The notes under the pieces were generated by a model. The model saw nothing but the letters and a program-made list of their open reading frames with translations. It searched no databases and was not told the DNA's origin. This document shows positions 9,201 to 17,880 of a DNA stretch of 64,000 bases, one piece after another. A program made the translations under genes and the position numbers. The stretch covers positions 26,678 to 90,677 of the forward strand of contig NZ_BMCF01000010.1 of NCBI RefSeq assembly GCF_014635045.1, given 5' to 3'. The stretch is from Staphylococcus nepalensis. Its GTDB lineage: Bacteria > Bacillota > Bacilli > Staphylococcales > Staphylococcaceae. Within the stretch, counting starts at the first letter, position 1; each line of letters opens with the position of its first letter.

Positions 9201-9750
9201 ATGCATCTTCTAATTCATCTTCCGAACGGACAATACGCATGCCTTTACCGCCACCACCACTCGTTGCTTTGATCATCAACGGGTAACCAGCTTCATTGGC
9301 AAAAGCGACTGCATCCTCTTGGTTGTCAATCGGTCCATCTGTCCCTGGGATAACACTTAAATTAGCATTAATTGCCGTTGTTCTCGCTTTAACTTTATCT
9401 CCAAACATATCTAAATGTTCTACATGTGGACCAATAAATTTAATGCCTTCTTCCTGACACCGTTTAGCAAATGTTTCATTTTCACTTAAGAACCCATAAC
9501 CAGGATGGATCGCGTCCACACCTGCGCGTTTAGCAACATCTAAAATACGTTCAATATCTAAGTATGATTCTGCTGGTCCTAAGTCATTTCCTACCAAGTA
9601 AGATTCATCTGCTTTATATCTATGTAAAGAGCCTTTGTCTTCGTTGGAATAAATTGCTACCGTTTTAATATTTAACTCAGTTGCTGCTCTAAAAATCCTT
9701 ATTGCAATTTCCCCACGATTGGCTACTAGTAGTTTGTTTATTTGTTTCAA
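6295..9750 (-). CDS. pyc: Pyruvate carboxylase
   Basis: This 1151-residue biotin enzyme carboxylates pyruvate to oxaloacetate with ATP and bicarbonate (anaplerosis). Domains in order: biotin carboxylase (about 1-450; GGGGKGMR ATP-grasp loop, FIEVNPRVQVEHT), carboxyltransferase (about 530-800; TDTTFRDAHQSLLATRVRT, metal-binding HLHTHDTSG), the allosteric/tetramerisation region, and a C-terminal biotinyl domain with TEAMKMET (biotinylated Lys). An open frame continues upstream to 9930. The homologous start MKQI-KLLVANRGEIAIRIF is a TTG at 9750, with AAGGGGG eight bases before it; length agrees with the S. aureus enzyme. Monocistronic, with its own promoter and terminator. Confidence 0.96.
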   Translation of the reverse strand: MKQINKLLVANRGEIAIRIFRAATELNIKTVAIYSNEDKGSLHRYKADESYLVGNDLGPAESYLDIERILDVAKRAGVDAIHPGYGFLSENETFAKRCQEEGIKFIGPHVEHLDMFGDKVKARTTAINANLSVIPGTDGPIDNQEDAVAFANEAGYPLMIKATSGGGGKGMRIVRSEDELEDAFHRAKSEAEKSFGNSEVYIEKYIDNPKHIEVQVIGDEHGNIVHLYERDCSVQRRHQKVVEVAPSVALPDDLRERICDAAIQLMENINYVNAGTVEFLVSGEDFYFIEVNPRVQVEHTITEMVTGVDVVKTQILVADGEKLFDAEIGMPQQKDIKTLGYAIQCRITTEDPTNDFMPDTGRIIAYRSSGGFGVRLDAGDGFQGAEITPYYDSLLVKLSTHGMTFKQANEKMDRSLQEMRIRGVKTNVPFLINVMRNAQFKTGDYTTKFIESTPELFDIEPTLDRGTKTLEYIGNVSINGFPNVEKRPKPVYETSPIPQVPKKVVDKFEGTKQLLDSKGPTAVAQWLKEQEDVLITDTTFRDAHQSLLATRVRTKDMMNIASKTSEVMKDSFSLEMWGGATFDVAYNFLKENPWERLERLRKSIPNVLFQMLLRASNAVGYKNYPDNVIKKFVKESAEAGIDVFRIFDSLNWVDQMKVANEAVQEAGKISEGTICYTGDFLDPNRSNIYTLDYYVNMAKTLESEGFHILAIKDMAGLLKPKAAYELIGELKAAVNLPIHLHTHDTSGNGLLTYKEAIDAGVDVIDTAIASMSGLTSQPSGNSLYYALNGFGRSMRADIDGMEELSHYWSTVRQYYSDFESDIKSPNTEIYQHEMPGGQYSNLRQQAKSLGLGNRFNEVKDMYKRVNFLFGDIVKVTPSSKVVGDMALYMVQNDLDEQTVIKDGYKLDFPESVVSFFKGEIGQPVNGFNKELQKVILKGQQPLTDRPGEYLEPVDFEAIRKELEEKQQKEVTEQDIISYVLYPKVYEQFITTQEQYGNVSLLDTPTFFFGMRANETVEIEIDTGKRLIITLKTITEPDEKGVRTIFYDMNGQARRIFIQDENVKANASVKPKADKLNPNHIGAQMPGSVTEVKISEGESVTSGQALLITEAMKMETTIQAPFDGVVKKVTVQNGEAIETGDLLIEIEKEPVD

Positions 9751-10066
9751 ATCATGGTCCCCCTTAAATTTTGAATTTTCTAAAAAGTTTAATATAGATT
9801 TTATTATAGCAAAATACGAACTATGTATACAGTAAAACATTTTTAACACTTTTTTGTTTAGTAATAAAATTAATAATGTGATTTTCATTAATATACCATT
9901 AGTTTTAATATAATTATTCACCAAAAGCATAGTAGCTATCGGATTTAAAACACATTATATCATACCAATTACATAACATAAAGTTATCACTGACAATAAC
10001 TAAACATTATCATTCATACTATATTCGCTAAGTTTTTCAAAATTAAAATGAGCAAATTGAAAAAAA
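9751..10066. other. Intergenic region upstream of pyc
   Basis: This region holds the pyc promoter and leader on its left side and otherwise AT-rich DNA. No coding remnant was recognised. Confidence 0.5.
9803..9811 (-). promoter_or_regulatory. Probable sigma-A promoter of pyc (extended -10)
   Basis: On the minus strand TTGCTATAAT provides a perfect TATAAT box (9803-9808) with an upstream TG, an extended -10. The hexamer 17 bases further up (TGTATA) is a poor -35. The box lies about 50 bases before the TTG start. Confidence 0.5.
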
Positions 10067-10103
10067 GCAAACGTTTTCAACCATTTAAGGTTGAAATGTT
10101 TGC
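10067..10103 (-). terminator. Intrinsic terminator of ftsW
   Basis: GCAAACGTTTTCAACC (10067-10082) pairs with GGTTGAAATGTTTGC (10089-10103) with one imperfection. Six A's precede it on the plus strand, giving a U-run in the minus-strand transcript. It starts 15 bases after the ftsW stop. Confidence 0.8.
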
Positions 10104-10117
10104 CTTTATAGCCATCT

Positions 10118-11353
10118 TTAATATCTACTTGAGATATCAAATTTTTTAGTCTGTTTGCGTTGTTGTTTTCTTTTATACGCGTCCACTTTAATTTGTTTAG
10201 CAGTGATTAATAATAATCCCATCGCGATACTCAAACTTATCATGGAAGATCCACCAAAACTAATAAAAGGTAATGGGACCCCTGTTAACGGGATTGTACC
10301 TGAAATACCACCTAAATTAACAAAAGTTTGACTTCCTATATAACTTGCGACCCCTACACAAACAAGTTTATAAAAATATGAACTTGTTTTACTTGCGAGT
10401 TCAAACGCTCTATAAACAATAAAGAATAACAAGCAGATTACGATAAGCCCGCCAACAAGTCCCAGTTCTTCACAAATTATTGAAAATATAAAATCTGTGT
10501 GTGGTTCAGGTAGGTAACCTAATTTCATAATACTATTACCTAAACCACGACCTAACAAGCCTCCATTACCAATTGCTATTAATGAATTAGAAATGTGATA
10601 CCCTGTGCCTGATTCATTGCTAAATGGGTCTGTCAGTGTACTAAACCGAGCTGTTAAATAATCTGGGACGAGGCCAATGAGTAAAAATAAACCACCAATT
10701 AAGACCACACCTGTCGCTATGATTAATCCGTATTTTAATGATTTATGAACCCCAATACCCGCGTAAAATAAAATTGAAAAGAAAATAATTAGTATTAAAA
10801 GTGTCTGACCAACGTCGCGTTGTAAAAATACAAGTGCAATACAAATAGCAGCTAAAACAATCGGAGACAGCATCACTTTTGGCTCTTTAAATACCCTTGG
10901 TCTTTTCTTTTCTATCATATACGGTATATATATAATTATTGCGATTTTTAATAATTCTGAAGCCTGTAAGTTCATAAAGCCTAAATTAAGCCAACTTTTT
11001 GAACCATTAATATTACTTCCTACTAATAACGTGGCTAGTAGTAATAAAATAATGCCTAGCATCATCCATTTCTGAAACCTAATTGTTTCTAACAATTTAA
11101 CATTCATCACGAAGGCCATAAAAAACACGAGAATGATACTCATGATTACGTACATCAACTGCCTAGTATAAAAATAAGTCCCTGCTACTGAAACGCCACC
11201 AGTTAAAGATCCTTTTGTAGCTGCCACCATACTTGCACTATATACCATGACTAAGCCAATGAGACATAACAATAAATATGTAATTACTAATGGATAATCA
11301 ATATATTTAGCATTTTTACCAATATATCGAAAAAATTTTTTTATGTTATTCAT
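10118..11353 (-). CDS. ftsW: Peptidoglycan glycosyltransferase FtsW
   Basis: This is an SEDS-family polymerase of about 411 residues that makes septal peptidoglycan from lipid II together with a class B PBP. About ten transmembrane helices are predicted. Family motifs visible: VMVYSAS near the N terminus, LNLGFMNLQASELLKI (SEDS signature), GRGLGNSIMKLGYLPEPHTDFIFS in two parts, and near the C terminus PLTGVPLPFISFGGSSM. I prefer the ATG at 11353, with GGATGA upstream, over an ATG four codons earlier. The tail is basic, as in other FtsW proteins. It lies upstream of pyc and downstream of ylaN on the same strand, with separate terminators. Confidence 0.94.
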   Translation of the reverse strand: MNNIKKFFRYIGKNAKYIDYPLVITYLLLCLIGLVMVYSASMVAATKGSLTGGVSVAGTYFYTRQLMYVIMSIILVFFMAFVMNVKLLETIRFQKWMMLGIILLLLATLLVGSNINGSKSWLNLGFMNLQASELLKIAIIIYIPYMIEKKRPRVFKEPKVMLSPIVLAAICIALVFLQRDVGQTLLILIIFFSILFYAGIGVHKSLKYGLIIATGVVLIGGLFLLIGLVPDYLTARFSTLTDPFSNESGTGYHISNSLIAIGNGGLLGRGLGNSIMKLGYLPEPHTDFIFSIICEELGLVGGLIVICLLFFIVYRAFELASKTSSYFYKLVCVGVASYIGSQTFVNLGGISGTIPLTGVPLPFISFGGSSMISLSIAMGLLLITAKQIKVDAYKRKQQRKQTKKFDISSRY

Positions 11354-11563
11354 TTGACATATCATCCAATTCTATTTTTTATTCTTTACAAGCTAATAAA
11401 AATTTCTTTCAATACTTCAACTATTACAAATGGGTGTTATTTATAAATTTAATTGTACTTGAACATTATATCAAATAACACAAGCATATTTCGAACAAAT
11501 GTAACGCAATATTTCATATTTTGAAATCATCATTTTAGCTCATTTAATATCAAACAAAAAAGC

Positions 11564-11601
11564 GGCTACGATACAATCAATAAAATATTGATATCTTAGC
11601 C
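11564..11601 (-). terminator. Intrinsic terminator of ylaN
   Basis: GGCTACGATA (11564-11573) and TATCTTAGCC (11592-11601) pair with one mismatch. An inner ATCAAT/ATTGAT stem extends the hairpin. AAAAAA before it on the plus strand gives a U-run for the minus-strand transcript. Confidence 0.7.
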
Positions 11602-11701
11602 ACTCCAAATCATTTATGTAGTTTTATTTCACTACTTTATTTTTTATAAGGTTCTATTTACTAAAAATAAATTAAGTCTTTACTAAATATATTTATTCCA
11701 A

Positions 11702-11977
11702 TTAAACGTTAGTGAATGCTTCATGCAATTTAGATAATTCTTTCTCTAAACGAAGCATTAAATCTTTGCCCGCTTCTCTGTCAACTAACCCAAGTTCTAC
11801 AGCAAAATCTACTTCTTTTTGCAAACCAAACATTTGAGTATCCAGAACTTCTTCATATAATGGGCACTGAGGTAATGTTAGATTATCCATTTGAACTTTA
11901 ATCAATTGAAGAATCCTATCCGCATCTTTATTTAATTGGTCATATGCCGCACTATTTAATTTTTGACTCTTTACCAT
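11702..11977 (-). CDS. ylaN: YlaN family protein (UPF0358/DUF1507), iron-homeostasis linked
   Basis: This 91-residue helical protein carries the highly conserved core [20 protein letters not shown] and [16 protein letters not shown]. The family is essential in B. subtilis under usual iron supply. Work in B. subtilis and S. aureus links YlaN to Fur and iron sensing or Fe-S assembly. Its genomic place beside ftsW is conserved. The ATG at 11977 follows GGGGGAATATGTC, a strong ribosome site. A monocistronic unit is likely, because the neighbouring gene is divergent and a terminator follows. Confidence 0.92.
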   Translation of the reverse strand: MVKSQKLNSAAYDQLNKDADRILQLIKVQMDNLTLPQCPLYEEVLDTQMFGLQKEVDFAVELGLVDREAGKDLMLRLEKELSKLHEAFTNV

Positions 11978-12320
11978 GACATATTCCCCCTATCAATAGT
12001 AACTTTATATGTAAAAGTTTATCTTACTGATAAATAAAAAGCAAGAGAATTCAGTAATATACTAATCATAGTTATTTGTGATAAAATTATAACCAGCGAT
12101 ATATTTAAACCAGTTATATATTTAATTTAAAAACGAAGTACATAAAACATTGTGACATAAGCCTTTAATACAATTTTTCAACTTTTAATTTTTGATTTGT
12201 AAAAATTAAACTTAGCTGTTCATTGATTTTAAATTCACAAAAATGTCATTTTTAGGCATGTACATACTTTTTGTAGTATCGTTTATTTAAAAATATTTAA
12301 AATGCATTAGGAGTGGGATT
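11978..12320. other. Divergent promoter region between ylaN and the ylaL-position gene
   Basis: This is 343 bases of AT-rich non-coding DNA with starts on both sides. TTTAAAAATATTTAAAATG directly precedes the plus-strand ribosome site (AGGAGTGG, 12310-12317). No hairpin or operator stands out. Confidence 0.5.
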
Positions 12321-12803
12321 ATGATTCAAATTAAGGGTGAAGTTAAATTTCCAATCACTTTAGATAGTACGACTTGGATTTTTGACGATAGAAAAGTTCA
12401 ATTAGAAGATTTAGAAAGCGGCGTATTTGATGGCACAAAACCAATCAATTTCAATGATAATCGTGAATGGAACCGCGCTATTCTCGAAGGACAAACAAAT
12501 CCACCAACGCTAAATTCAGAAATAAAATACAGAAAAAGAGCTGTTTTAGAAAATTCATTTGTAATTAATATGACACCATTTTTTAAAAACGCGGAACCGT
12601 ATGATAACGCAACAGCAATTCGTTTATTTAATGATAAAGATTCAATTGAAGTACCGATGGAATTATTACCGTATCTTTTTTTCCAATTTGCGCGTGATGG
12701 CAAAAGACTTTACGACGATAACTTTGTAGATAGTTTTGTTTATATTCCAGAACAAGGTTATTCATATGAGTTTAAGTATGTTACTCATATTGAGGTGATT
12801 TAA
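12321..12803 (+). CDS. Conserved hypothetical protein in the ylaL position
   Basis: This 160-residue soluble protein begins MIQIKGEVKFPITLDSTTWI and lacks signal peptide or membrane segments. It is conserved in staphylococci between typA and ylaN, a position occupied by ylaL in B. subtilis, but I do not recognise a characterised domain. It has beta-rich alternating patterns near both ends (WIFDDRKVQLEDL; YSYEFKYVTHIEVI). The next gene, a ylaI homologue, starts one base after its stop and its ribosome site (GAGGTGAT) lies inside this gene's last codons, so the two are translationally coupled. Function unknown. Confidence 0.75.
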   Translation: MIQIKGEVKFPITLDSTTWIFDDRKVQLEDLESGVFDGTKPINFNDNREWNRAILEGQTNPPTLNSEIKYRKRAVLENSFVINMTPFFKNAEPYDNATAIRLFNDKDSIEVPMELLPYLFFQFARDGKRLYDDNFVDSFVYIPEQGYSYEFKYVTHIEVI

Positions 12804-12804
12804 G

Positions 12805-12978
12805 TTGATTAAAGTTCAATGTATTATTTGTGATACCGAGGTATTTATTGATCGAAATACATTAGAAGCTAAAAGGTTAAGAAATGATCCAATGCATACA
12901 TTTATGTGCGATGAATGTAAAAGTCGACTAGATACACCGAAACAAAGAAATCAAGAAACGACTTTCGATCATCGTTAA
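12805..12978 (+). CDS. ylaI: YlaI-like small zinc-ribbon protein (DUF2197)
   Basis: This 57-codon frame starts at TTG (12805), with GAGGTGATT upstream inside the preceding gene. The product contains CIIC (residues 6-9) and CDEC (residues 35-38), a four-cysteine arrangement expected to bind zinc, followed by a polar tail. Length, cysteine spacing and position between typA and ylaN match B. subtilis YlaI. Its role is unknown. The non-ATG start and short length make it easy to miss. Confidence 0.8.
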   Translation: MIKVQCIICDTEVFIDRNTLEAKRLRNDPMHTFMCDECKSRLDTPKQRNQETTFDHR

Positions 12979-13064
12979 ACTATACCGACGCTATGTGTTG
13001 CTTAATTTTATTATTGCCTTTTTAAAAGTAGATTAATGAAGCTGGGATATAAATCCCACAATGC

Positions 13065-13104
13065 AGCCCCAAAAAATGCTTGACTTAGGGATCTTTTTGG
13101 GGCT
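13065..13104 (+). terminator. Intrinsic terminator after ylaI
   Basis: AGCCCCAAAAA (13065-13075) pairs perfectly with TTTTTGGGGCT (13094-13104), followed by CATTTTATATTTTT. A smaller GGGATATAAATCCC hairpin sits just upstream (13043-13056). Confidence 0.8.
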
Positions 13105-13320
13105 CATTTTATATTTTTATTTCGTATCGTTTTGCTCGCTTGTCTCAGAGATGTCCTAGATCTATAATCTCAACACACATGCTATCCCTATCGGCGTGTT
13201 GTTACCAATACTATGATTCAAATTATATATAATTGTCATAGATTTTTTATTGATGGTATTAAAGTAGTAGCTAACGTTAATAGATATACAATCGGAAAAT
13301 TATAATTTAAAATATTTCAA
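13105..13320. other. Intergenic stretch after the ylaI terminator
   Basis: AT-rich DNA with no supported gene, leading into the IS1182-like remnant. The wider 12979-13845 gap also contains the ylaI terminator and the two typA-side hairpins. Confidence 0.5.
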
Positions 13321-13600
13321 TTCTCAAATCAATCAAAATCTTTCAGAATTAGAAGTTAAAAATGCTTCAGTCAACGAACTAAGGATATAGAACCAGCTTT
13401 TAGAGTTAGTAGTGCTATTTGGCGTTTCACTCGAATACCAGTTCGAGAAATAAATAAGGTCCAATGAGAATACCATTTTATCTTAATAGTGCTAAATAAA
13501 AACATAGTAGTCCAACGAGCTACAAAAATTCACAACAACAAAGAAAACGTCAATTTCTATATAATTTCAGTAGAAACTGGCGTTTTACGCTTTATCCGAG
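13321..13600 (+). pseudogene. IS1182-like transposase, C-terminal remnant (copy 2)
   Basis: Plus-strand frames broken by stops read SELEVKNASVNEL, then IEPAFRVSSAIWRFTRIPVR and EINKVQ, and after a stop EYHFILIVL and QRATKIHNNKENVNFY. IEP-F-----RFTR--VRG and the following N-RK block are typical of the C-terminal part of IS1182-family transposases. The last block matches copy 1 (5322-5621) in protein and DNA. Several stops and shifts make it non-functional. The N-terminal two-thirds is absent or unrecognisable. Confidence 0.6.
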
Positions 13601-13647
13601 ATGTTTATGCTCCAGAATTGTAATACTCAAAATCAGCACGATTTAAA

Positions 13648-13693
13648 TACAAAAAATGTCCCTTCATTTTAAAATGAAGGGACATTTTTTGTA
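13648..13693. terminator. 46-bp perfect palindrome, bidirectional terminator
   Basis: The sequence from 13648 to 13693 is its own reverse complement, centred between 13670 and 13671. Its arms contain AAAAAATGTCCCTTCATTTT. The A-run left and T-run right allow termination on both strands, between ylaI (plus) and typA (minus). Confidence 0.8.
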
Positions 13694-13770
13694 CACATAT
13701 ACTATATCACAAACTCTAATTAATTCTATATTATAAGAAACTTTTGAGTCGAACTGTCTCAAATATAAAA

Positions 13771-13832
13771 ACAGGATTAGAACAAAACACTAAAATCTTT
13801 TAAGAATTATAGGTTTCTGTTCCGCTTCTGTC
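13771..13832 (-). terminator. Imperfect long hairpin after typA
   Basis: In the minus-strand transcript, GACAGAAGCGGAACAGAAAC can fold onto GTTTTGTTCTAATCCTGT with several G-U pairs, followed by TTTTTATATTT. It begins 14 bases after the typA stop. A 13-base piece (GGTTTCTGTTCCG, 13812-13824) recurs in the pdhD terminator. Confidence 0.6.
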
Positions 13833-13845
13833 TTCAATATAATTA

Positions 13846-15693
13846 TTAGTCTTCTTCTTGCATTAATTGTTTGATGCGTTTAGCTTCTTTCTCACGAGCT
13901 GATTTTTCTAATATTGTTTTTCTAATACGGATCGTTTGAGGAGTAACCTCTACTAATTCATCATCATTAATAAATTGTAACGCTTCTTCTAAAGTTAATT
14001 TTCTTGGTCGTTTCATTGTTACTGTTTGGTCTTTTGTAGCTGAACGTACGTTAGTTTGATGTTTTTCTTTTGTGATATTAACTGTTAAATCATTCTCACG
14101 GTTATGCTCACCAACAATCATACCTTCGTATACTTCAGTTCCTGGTTCCATAAAGTTTGTACCGCGATCTTCTAAGCCCATAATTGCGTATGCACTAGCT
14201 TGACCTTTATCCATAGAAACAAGCGCACCATTTCTTCTGCCGCCAATACGTCCTTTAACACGAGGTTTGAACTCTTCAAATGTATGGTTAATAATACCAT
14301 AGCCATGTGTTTGTGACATAAATTCAGTTGTATAACCAATTAAGCCACGAGCTGGAACCATGAAAATAATACGCGTTAAACCATTGTCAGTCGTAACCAT
14401 ATCTAGCATTTCACCTTTACGTTGACCTAATGATTCGATAACTGCACCAGTGTATTCTTGTGGTACTTCGCATTGTACACGCTCAAATGGTTCACATTGG
14501 ACGCCATCAATCTCTCTCAAGATAACTTGAGGTTTAGAAACTTGTAATTCATAACCTTCACGTCTCATATTTTCAATTAAAATTGATAAGTGTAATTCAC
14601 CACGTCCTGCGACAATCCATCTATCTGGTGATTCAGTTTGTGTTACTTTTAATGACACGTCTGTTTCTAATTGTTCATCTAAACGTTCTTGGATTTGACG
14701 AGATGTTACAAAATCACCTTCACGCCCAGCAAATGGTGAATTATTAACTTTAAATGTCATTTCTAATGTTGGCTCATCAATTCTAAGTACTGGTAATGCT
14801 TCTTGATGATCAGAAGGCGTCACTGTTTCGCCTACGTTAATATCTTCCATGCCTGAAACAGCTATTAAATCTCCAGCATGTGCTTCTTCAATTTCTTCGC
14901 GTTTCAATCCGAAATAACCAAAGATTTTAGATACTCTGAAATTCTTCACAGAGCCGTCTAATTTTAATAAAGATACACTATCACCAACACGCATCGTTCC
15001 TCTGAACACACGTCCTACACCGATACGTCCAACATAATCATTATAATCCAACAATGCAATTTGGAATTGTAATGGTTCATCTCTGTTATCAATAGGTGCA
15101 GGTACATAGTCAATAATTGTTTCATAAAGTGATTGCATATTCTCATCTTGTTTTTCAGAATCTAAACTTGCTGTACCGTTAACAGCTGACGCATAAACAA
15201 CGGGGAAATCTAATTGTTCATCATTAGCTTCTAATTCGATAAATAAATCTAATACTTCATCTACTACACCTTCTGGTCTAGCTTCTGGTTTATCAATTTT
15301 ATTTACCACAACTACAGGTTTTAAATTTTGTTCAAGTGCTTTCTTCAATACGAAACGTGTTTGTGGCATTGTACCTTCATAAGCATCTACTACTAAGATT
15401 ACGCCGTCAACCATTTTCATGATACGTTCCACTTCTCCACCGAAGTCAGCGTGTCCTGGTGTATCTAAAATGTTGATTCTGTTATCTTTATAATTAATTG
15501 CTGTATTTTTAGCAAGAATTGTGATGCCTCGTTCTCTTTCTATGTCGTTAGAATCCATTGCTCTTTCATCAACATGCTCGTTCTCACGGAAAATTCCTGA
15601 TTGTTTTAATAATTCATCTACTAATGTTGTTTTACCATGGTCAACGTGAGCGATGATGGCTATATTGCGAACATCTTCTCTTAAATTAGTCAT
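13846..15693 (-). CDS. typA: Ribosome-associated GTPase TypA/BipA
   Basis: This 615-residue translational GTPase of the EF-G family acts in 50S assembly and stress or cold adaptation. G-domain motifs: [14 protein letters not shown] (P-loop, about residues 15-28), [10 protein letters not shown] (switch I), [15 protein letters not shown], and [10 protein letters not shown]. The C-terminal BipA-specific domain contains [17 protein letters not shown]. The start at 15693 has a GAAAGGAAAT ribosome site. It is divergent from ylaF, as in B. subtilis (ylaF-typA). Confidence 0.96.
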   Translation of the reverse strand: MTNLREDVRNIAIIAHVDHGKTTLVDELLKQSGIFRENEHVDERAMDSNDIERERGITILAKNTAINYKDNRINILDTPGHADFGGEVERIMKMVDGVILVVDAYEGTMPQTRFVLKKALEQNLKPVVVVNKIDKPEARPEGVVDEVLDLFIELEANDEQLDFPVVYASAVNGTASLDSEKQDENMQSLYETIIDYVPAPIDNRDEPLQFQIALLDYNDYVGRIGVGRVFRGTMRVGDSVSLLKLDGSVKNFRVSKIFGYFGLKREEIEEAHAGDLIAVSGMEDINVGETVTPSDHQEALPVLRIDEPTLEMTFKVNNSPFAGREGDFVTSRQIQERLDEQLETDVSLKVTQTESPDRWIVAGRGELHLSILIENMRREGYELQVSKPQVILREIDGVQCEPFERVQCEVPQEYTGAVIESLGQRKGEMLDMVTTDNGLTRIIFMVPARGLIGYTTEFMSQTHGYGIINHTFEEFKPRVKGRIGGRRNGALVSMDKGQASAYAIMGLEDRGTNFMEPGTEVYEGMIVGEHNRENDLTVNITKEKHQTNVRSATKDQTVTMKRPRKLTLEEALQFINDDELVEVTPQTIRIRKTILEKSAREKEAKRIKQLMQEED

Positions 15694-15793
15694 TTTATAC
15701 TATTTCCTTTCTCGAGTAAATTCCCACTTTTCTTTGCAACTTTTTTATTATATCATATAATTGATTAAAGAAAACTATAAAGGTGTGGTCGGG

Positions 15794-15985
15794 ATGCAAC
15801 AAAAAAAATCTAAATCAATATTTTGGGTACTCGCTATAATTGCTATCGTATTTTTACTATTATTTAGCTTTAGTATCGCTGCTACAAATGTTCCAATGAT
15901 GATTTTAACATTTATACTGTTCATTGCAACATTTGGTTGCGGTTTCACATTAAAAAAGAAATATCGTGAAAATAATTGGCTATAG
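15794..15985 (+). CDS. ylaF: Small two-helix membrane protein (YlaF-like)
   Basis: This 63-residue protein has a basic N terminus (MQQKKSKS), two hydrophobic helices (about residues 9-28 and 31-51) and a basic C terminus (LKKKYREN). The gene lies directly upstream of and divergent from typA, as ylaF does in B. subtilis. I chose the ATG at 15794 because AAAGGTG sits eight bases ahead; an upstream in-frame ATG at 15761 lacks a ribosome site. Function unknown. Confidence 0.75.
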   Translation: MQQKKSKSIFWVLAIIAIVFLLLFSFSIAATNVPMMILTFILFIATFGCGFTLKKKYRENNWL

Positions 15986-16018
15986 TTGCCCAAACAAATA
16001 ACGTGTTTTATAGGGAGT

Positions 16019-16064
16019 GGGATAGAAATTATACTTTTACGGAATGATTTCGTGGCCCTATCCC
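16019..16064 (+). terminator. Imperfect hairpin between ylaF and suhB-like gene
   Basis: GGGATAG (16019-16025) pairs with CTATCCC (16058-16064), closing a loop that holds AGAAATTATACTTTTACGG. Its form resembles the imperfect GGGAYAGAAA hairpins seen after other genes in this window. Terminator function is inferred. Confidence 0.5.
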
Positions 16065-16186
16065 GGCAAGCATGACTAGAAAAAAGTGTGCAAGCGCTAA
16101 AGTTCTTGTATCAGCACTACTAGCTATTGTTGTTCATATGATATTCGAGGCTGAAACATCAATGATGTTATCAGCCTTTTTTATTT

Positions 16187-17008
16187 TCATTTGTTATTTT
16201 TTAAGCGTTGTTGCAAGGCCTCTATTATTCCATTATTTTTTTGAAAATGAAATTCTAACAGTTCTGCATGTAATTGTGGATTTGCCATTACTATTGAGCT
16301 CGGTTCATAAATAGACAGTGCGTTCCCCATTAAATCAGTTCCTATACCACCAACCTCTTGCAATATAATTAACCCTCCAGCGAAATCCCAAGGTTGTAAC
16401 CTGGGGGTAATATAACCACCTAACTTGCCTGTAGCGACACAAATAATTTCTAAAGCTGCAGAACCATATGCTCTCACACTTCTTGACTCCTCTACAATTG
16501 GTTTGAACACTTCTTCTAATCTTGGTTTTGTAAGCCAATTTGGGTTAAGTCCTATTACACTAGTGTTTAAAGGACTGGATTCAATACACGGTAATAAATT
16601 ACCATTTTCATAAGCGCCTTCGCCTACTTTCGCGTGATATAGCACATCATTCATCACGTCAAACACAAAACCTGCATATGGCTTCCCGTCATTAAATACA
16701 CCGATAGAAATCGCAAAATTTTCCTTTTGATGCACAAAATTCAACGTCCCATCAATCGGATCAATGACCCATACAACGCCTGATTCATCTTTAAGATTAT
16801 GGCCATGCCCTTCTTCACCAATTACTAGATGCTCTGGATAGGTTTGCATAACATTGTCAAAAATATATTTTTCTGTAGCTTTATCAACATTTGTTACGAG
16901 ATCATTAGGATTAGACTTAGTTTCAATTTCTATATCTTGTTTCATGATTTTTTTTACATTGATGCCTGCTTCTAATATAAGGCCTTTTGCAAACTCATAA
17001 ACAGTCAT
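16187..17008 (-). CDS. suhB: Inositol monophosphatase family protein (YktC/SuhB-like)
   Basis: This 273-residue member of the Mg2+/Li+-sensitive sugar-phosphatase fold has its metal-site motifs in place: VIGEEGHG (Glu ligands), WVIDPIDGTLNFVHQ (the DP-DGT signature), and near the C terminus WDFAGGLIILQEVGG. Such enzymes hydrolyse inositol-1-phosphate or related phosphates. The physiological substrate in staphylococci is not settled. The ATG at 17008 follows AAAAAGGAG by nine bases; an ATG three codons upstream overlaps that site and is less likely. It is divergent from yktB. Confidence 0.88.
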   Translation of the reverse strand: MTVYEFAKGLILEAGINVKKIMKQDIEIETKSNPNDLVTNVDKATEKYIFDNVMQTYPEHLVIGEEGHGHNLKDESGVVWVIDPIDGTLNFVHQKENFAISIGVFNDGKPYAGFVFDVMNDVLYHAKVGEGAYENGNLLPCIESSPLNTSVIGLNPNWLTKPRLEEVFKPIVEESRSVRAYGSAALEIICVATGKLGGYITPRLQPWDFAGGLIILQEVGGIGTDLMGNALSIYEPSSIVMANPQLHAELLEFHFQKNNGIIEALQQRLKNNK

Positions 17009-17259
17009 TGTTTCCATCTCCTTTTTAGCGAATCATTATACCTTAATATGTGGTTAAAAAGATATAGAAGTATATATTAAAATAAATAATTATATGTAAT
17101 CTTATGCTAGTTCATAATACTATTTTTTTACCCTAATTCATAGGTTTGTACACGTGATACGCATTTTATATAAATATTACAATCCAAGCCAAACGCAATG
17201 TTTAACGTGCTACGTTATGCTACAATACAATCGAATAAATAAATAACAGGAGGCTAAAT

Positions 17260-17871
17260 ATGACTAAATATACATTTACAACACAAGATTTTAAAGCATT
17301 TGCAGTTGACGGCTTAAATGCAAGAATGGAAGCATTAAATGAACATATTCGACCACAGTTGAACAAACTTGGTGAATATTTTTCCCAATATTTAGAGACA
17401 GCAACAGGTGAAATATTCTATCCACACGTTGCAAAACATGCGAGAAGAAGCGTTAACCCGCCAAAAGATACTTGGGTTGCTTTTGCTACAAATAATCGTG
17501 GTTATAAAATGATCCCCCATTTTCAAATCGGTCTTTTTGAAAATCAACTTTTTGTTATGTATGGTGTGATGCATGAAGCAAAAGATAAAGCACAGCGTGT
17601 AAAAGTATTTGAAGAACAATTCGATACACTTAAAAATTTGCCTACTGATTATAGTTTGAGTTTAGACCATATGTCTCAAGAAAAAACATACATAAAAGAT
17701 ATGTCAGATGAGGCTATACAAAGCGCCATTAATCGTGTCAAAAAAGTTAAAAAGGGTGAATTGTTTGTTGCACGCACACTTACACCTGATGCAAGAGAAT
17801 TAAAAAGCGATAAAGCCTTTTTAAACTTTCTTGAAGAAACTTTTGAACAATTATTAAAATTCTATCAATAA
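17260..17871 (+). CDS. yktB: UPF0637 (DUF1054) family protein
   Basis: This 203-residue soluble protein is a full-length member of the DUF1054/UPF0637 family: [14 protein letters not shown] at the start, [24 protein letters not shown] and [20 protein letters not shown] in the middle. In B. subtilis the homologue YktB is adjacent to the YktC phosphatase, the same neighbourhood as here. The biochemical role is unknown. ATG at 17260 after AGGAGG. A perfect terminator follows. Confidence 0.9.
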   Translation: MTKYTFTTQDFKAFAVDGLNARMEALNEHIRPQLNKLGEYFSQYLETATGEIFYPHVAKHARRSVNPPKDTWVAFATNNRGYKMIPHFQIGLFENQLFVMYGVMHEAKDKAQRVKVFEEQFDTLKNLPTDYSLSLDHMSQEKTYIKDMSDEAIQSAINRVKKVKKGELFVARTLTPDARELKSDKAFLNFLEETFEQLLKFYQ

Positions 17872-17880
17872 AACTATAAT

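Noticed and set aside
9751..9930. 60-residue N-terminal extension of pyruvate carboxylase
   Set aside because: The extension has no homologous character; the TTG at 9750 has a strong ribosome site and gives the family's conserved N terminus.
13381..13470. Possible ClpL/ClpB remnant suggested by a W-F-TRIPV-like stretch
   Set aside because: Clp ATPases have a W-TGIPV pattern, but the fuller context (IEPAF before it; the N-RK-like block and DNA match to copy 1 after it) fits an IS1182 transposase better.
16072..16314. 80-codon hydrophobic plus-strand frame
   Set aside because: It runs into the 3' end of the phosphatase gene on the other strand and has no ribosome site; the hydrophobicity is likely a by-product of AT-rich DNA.
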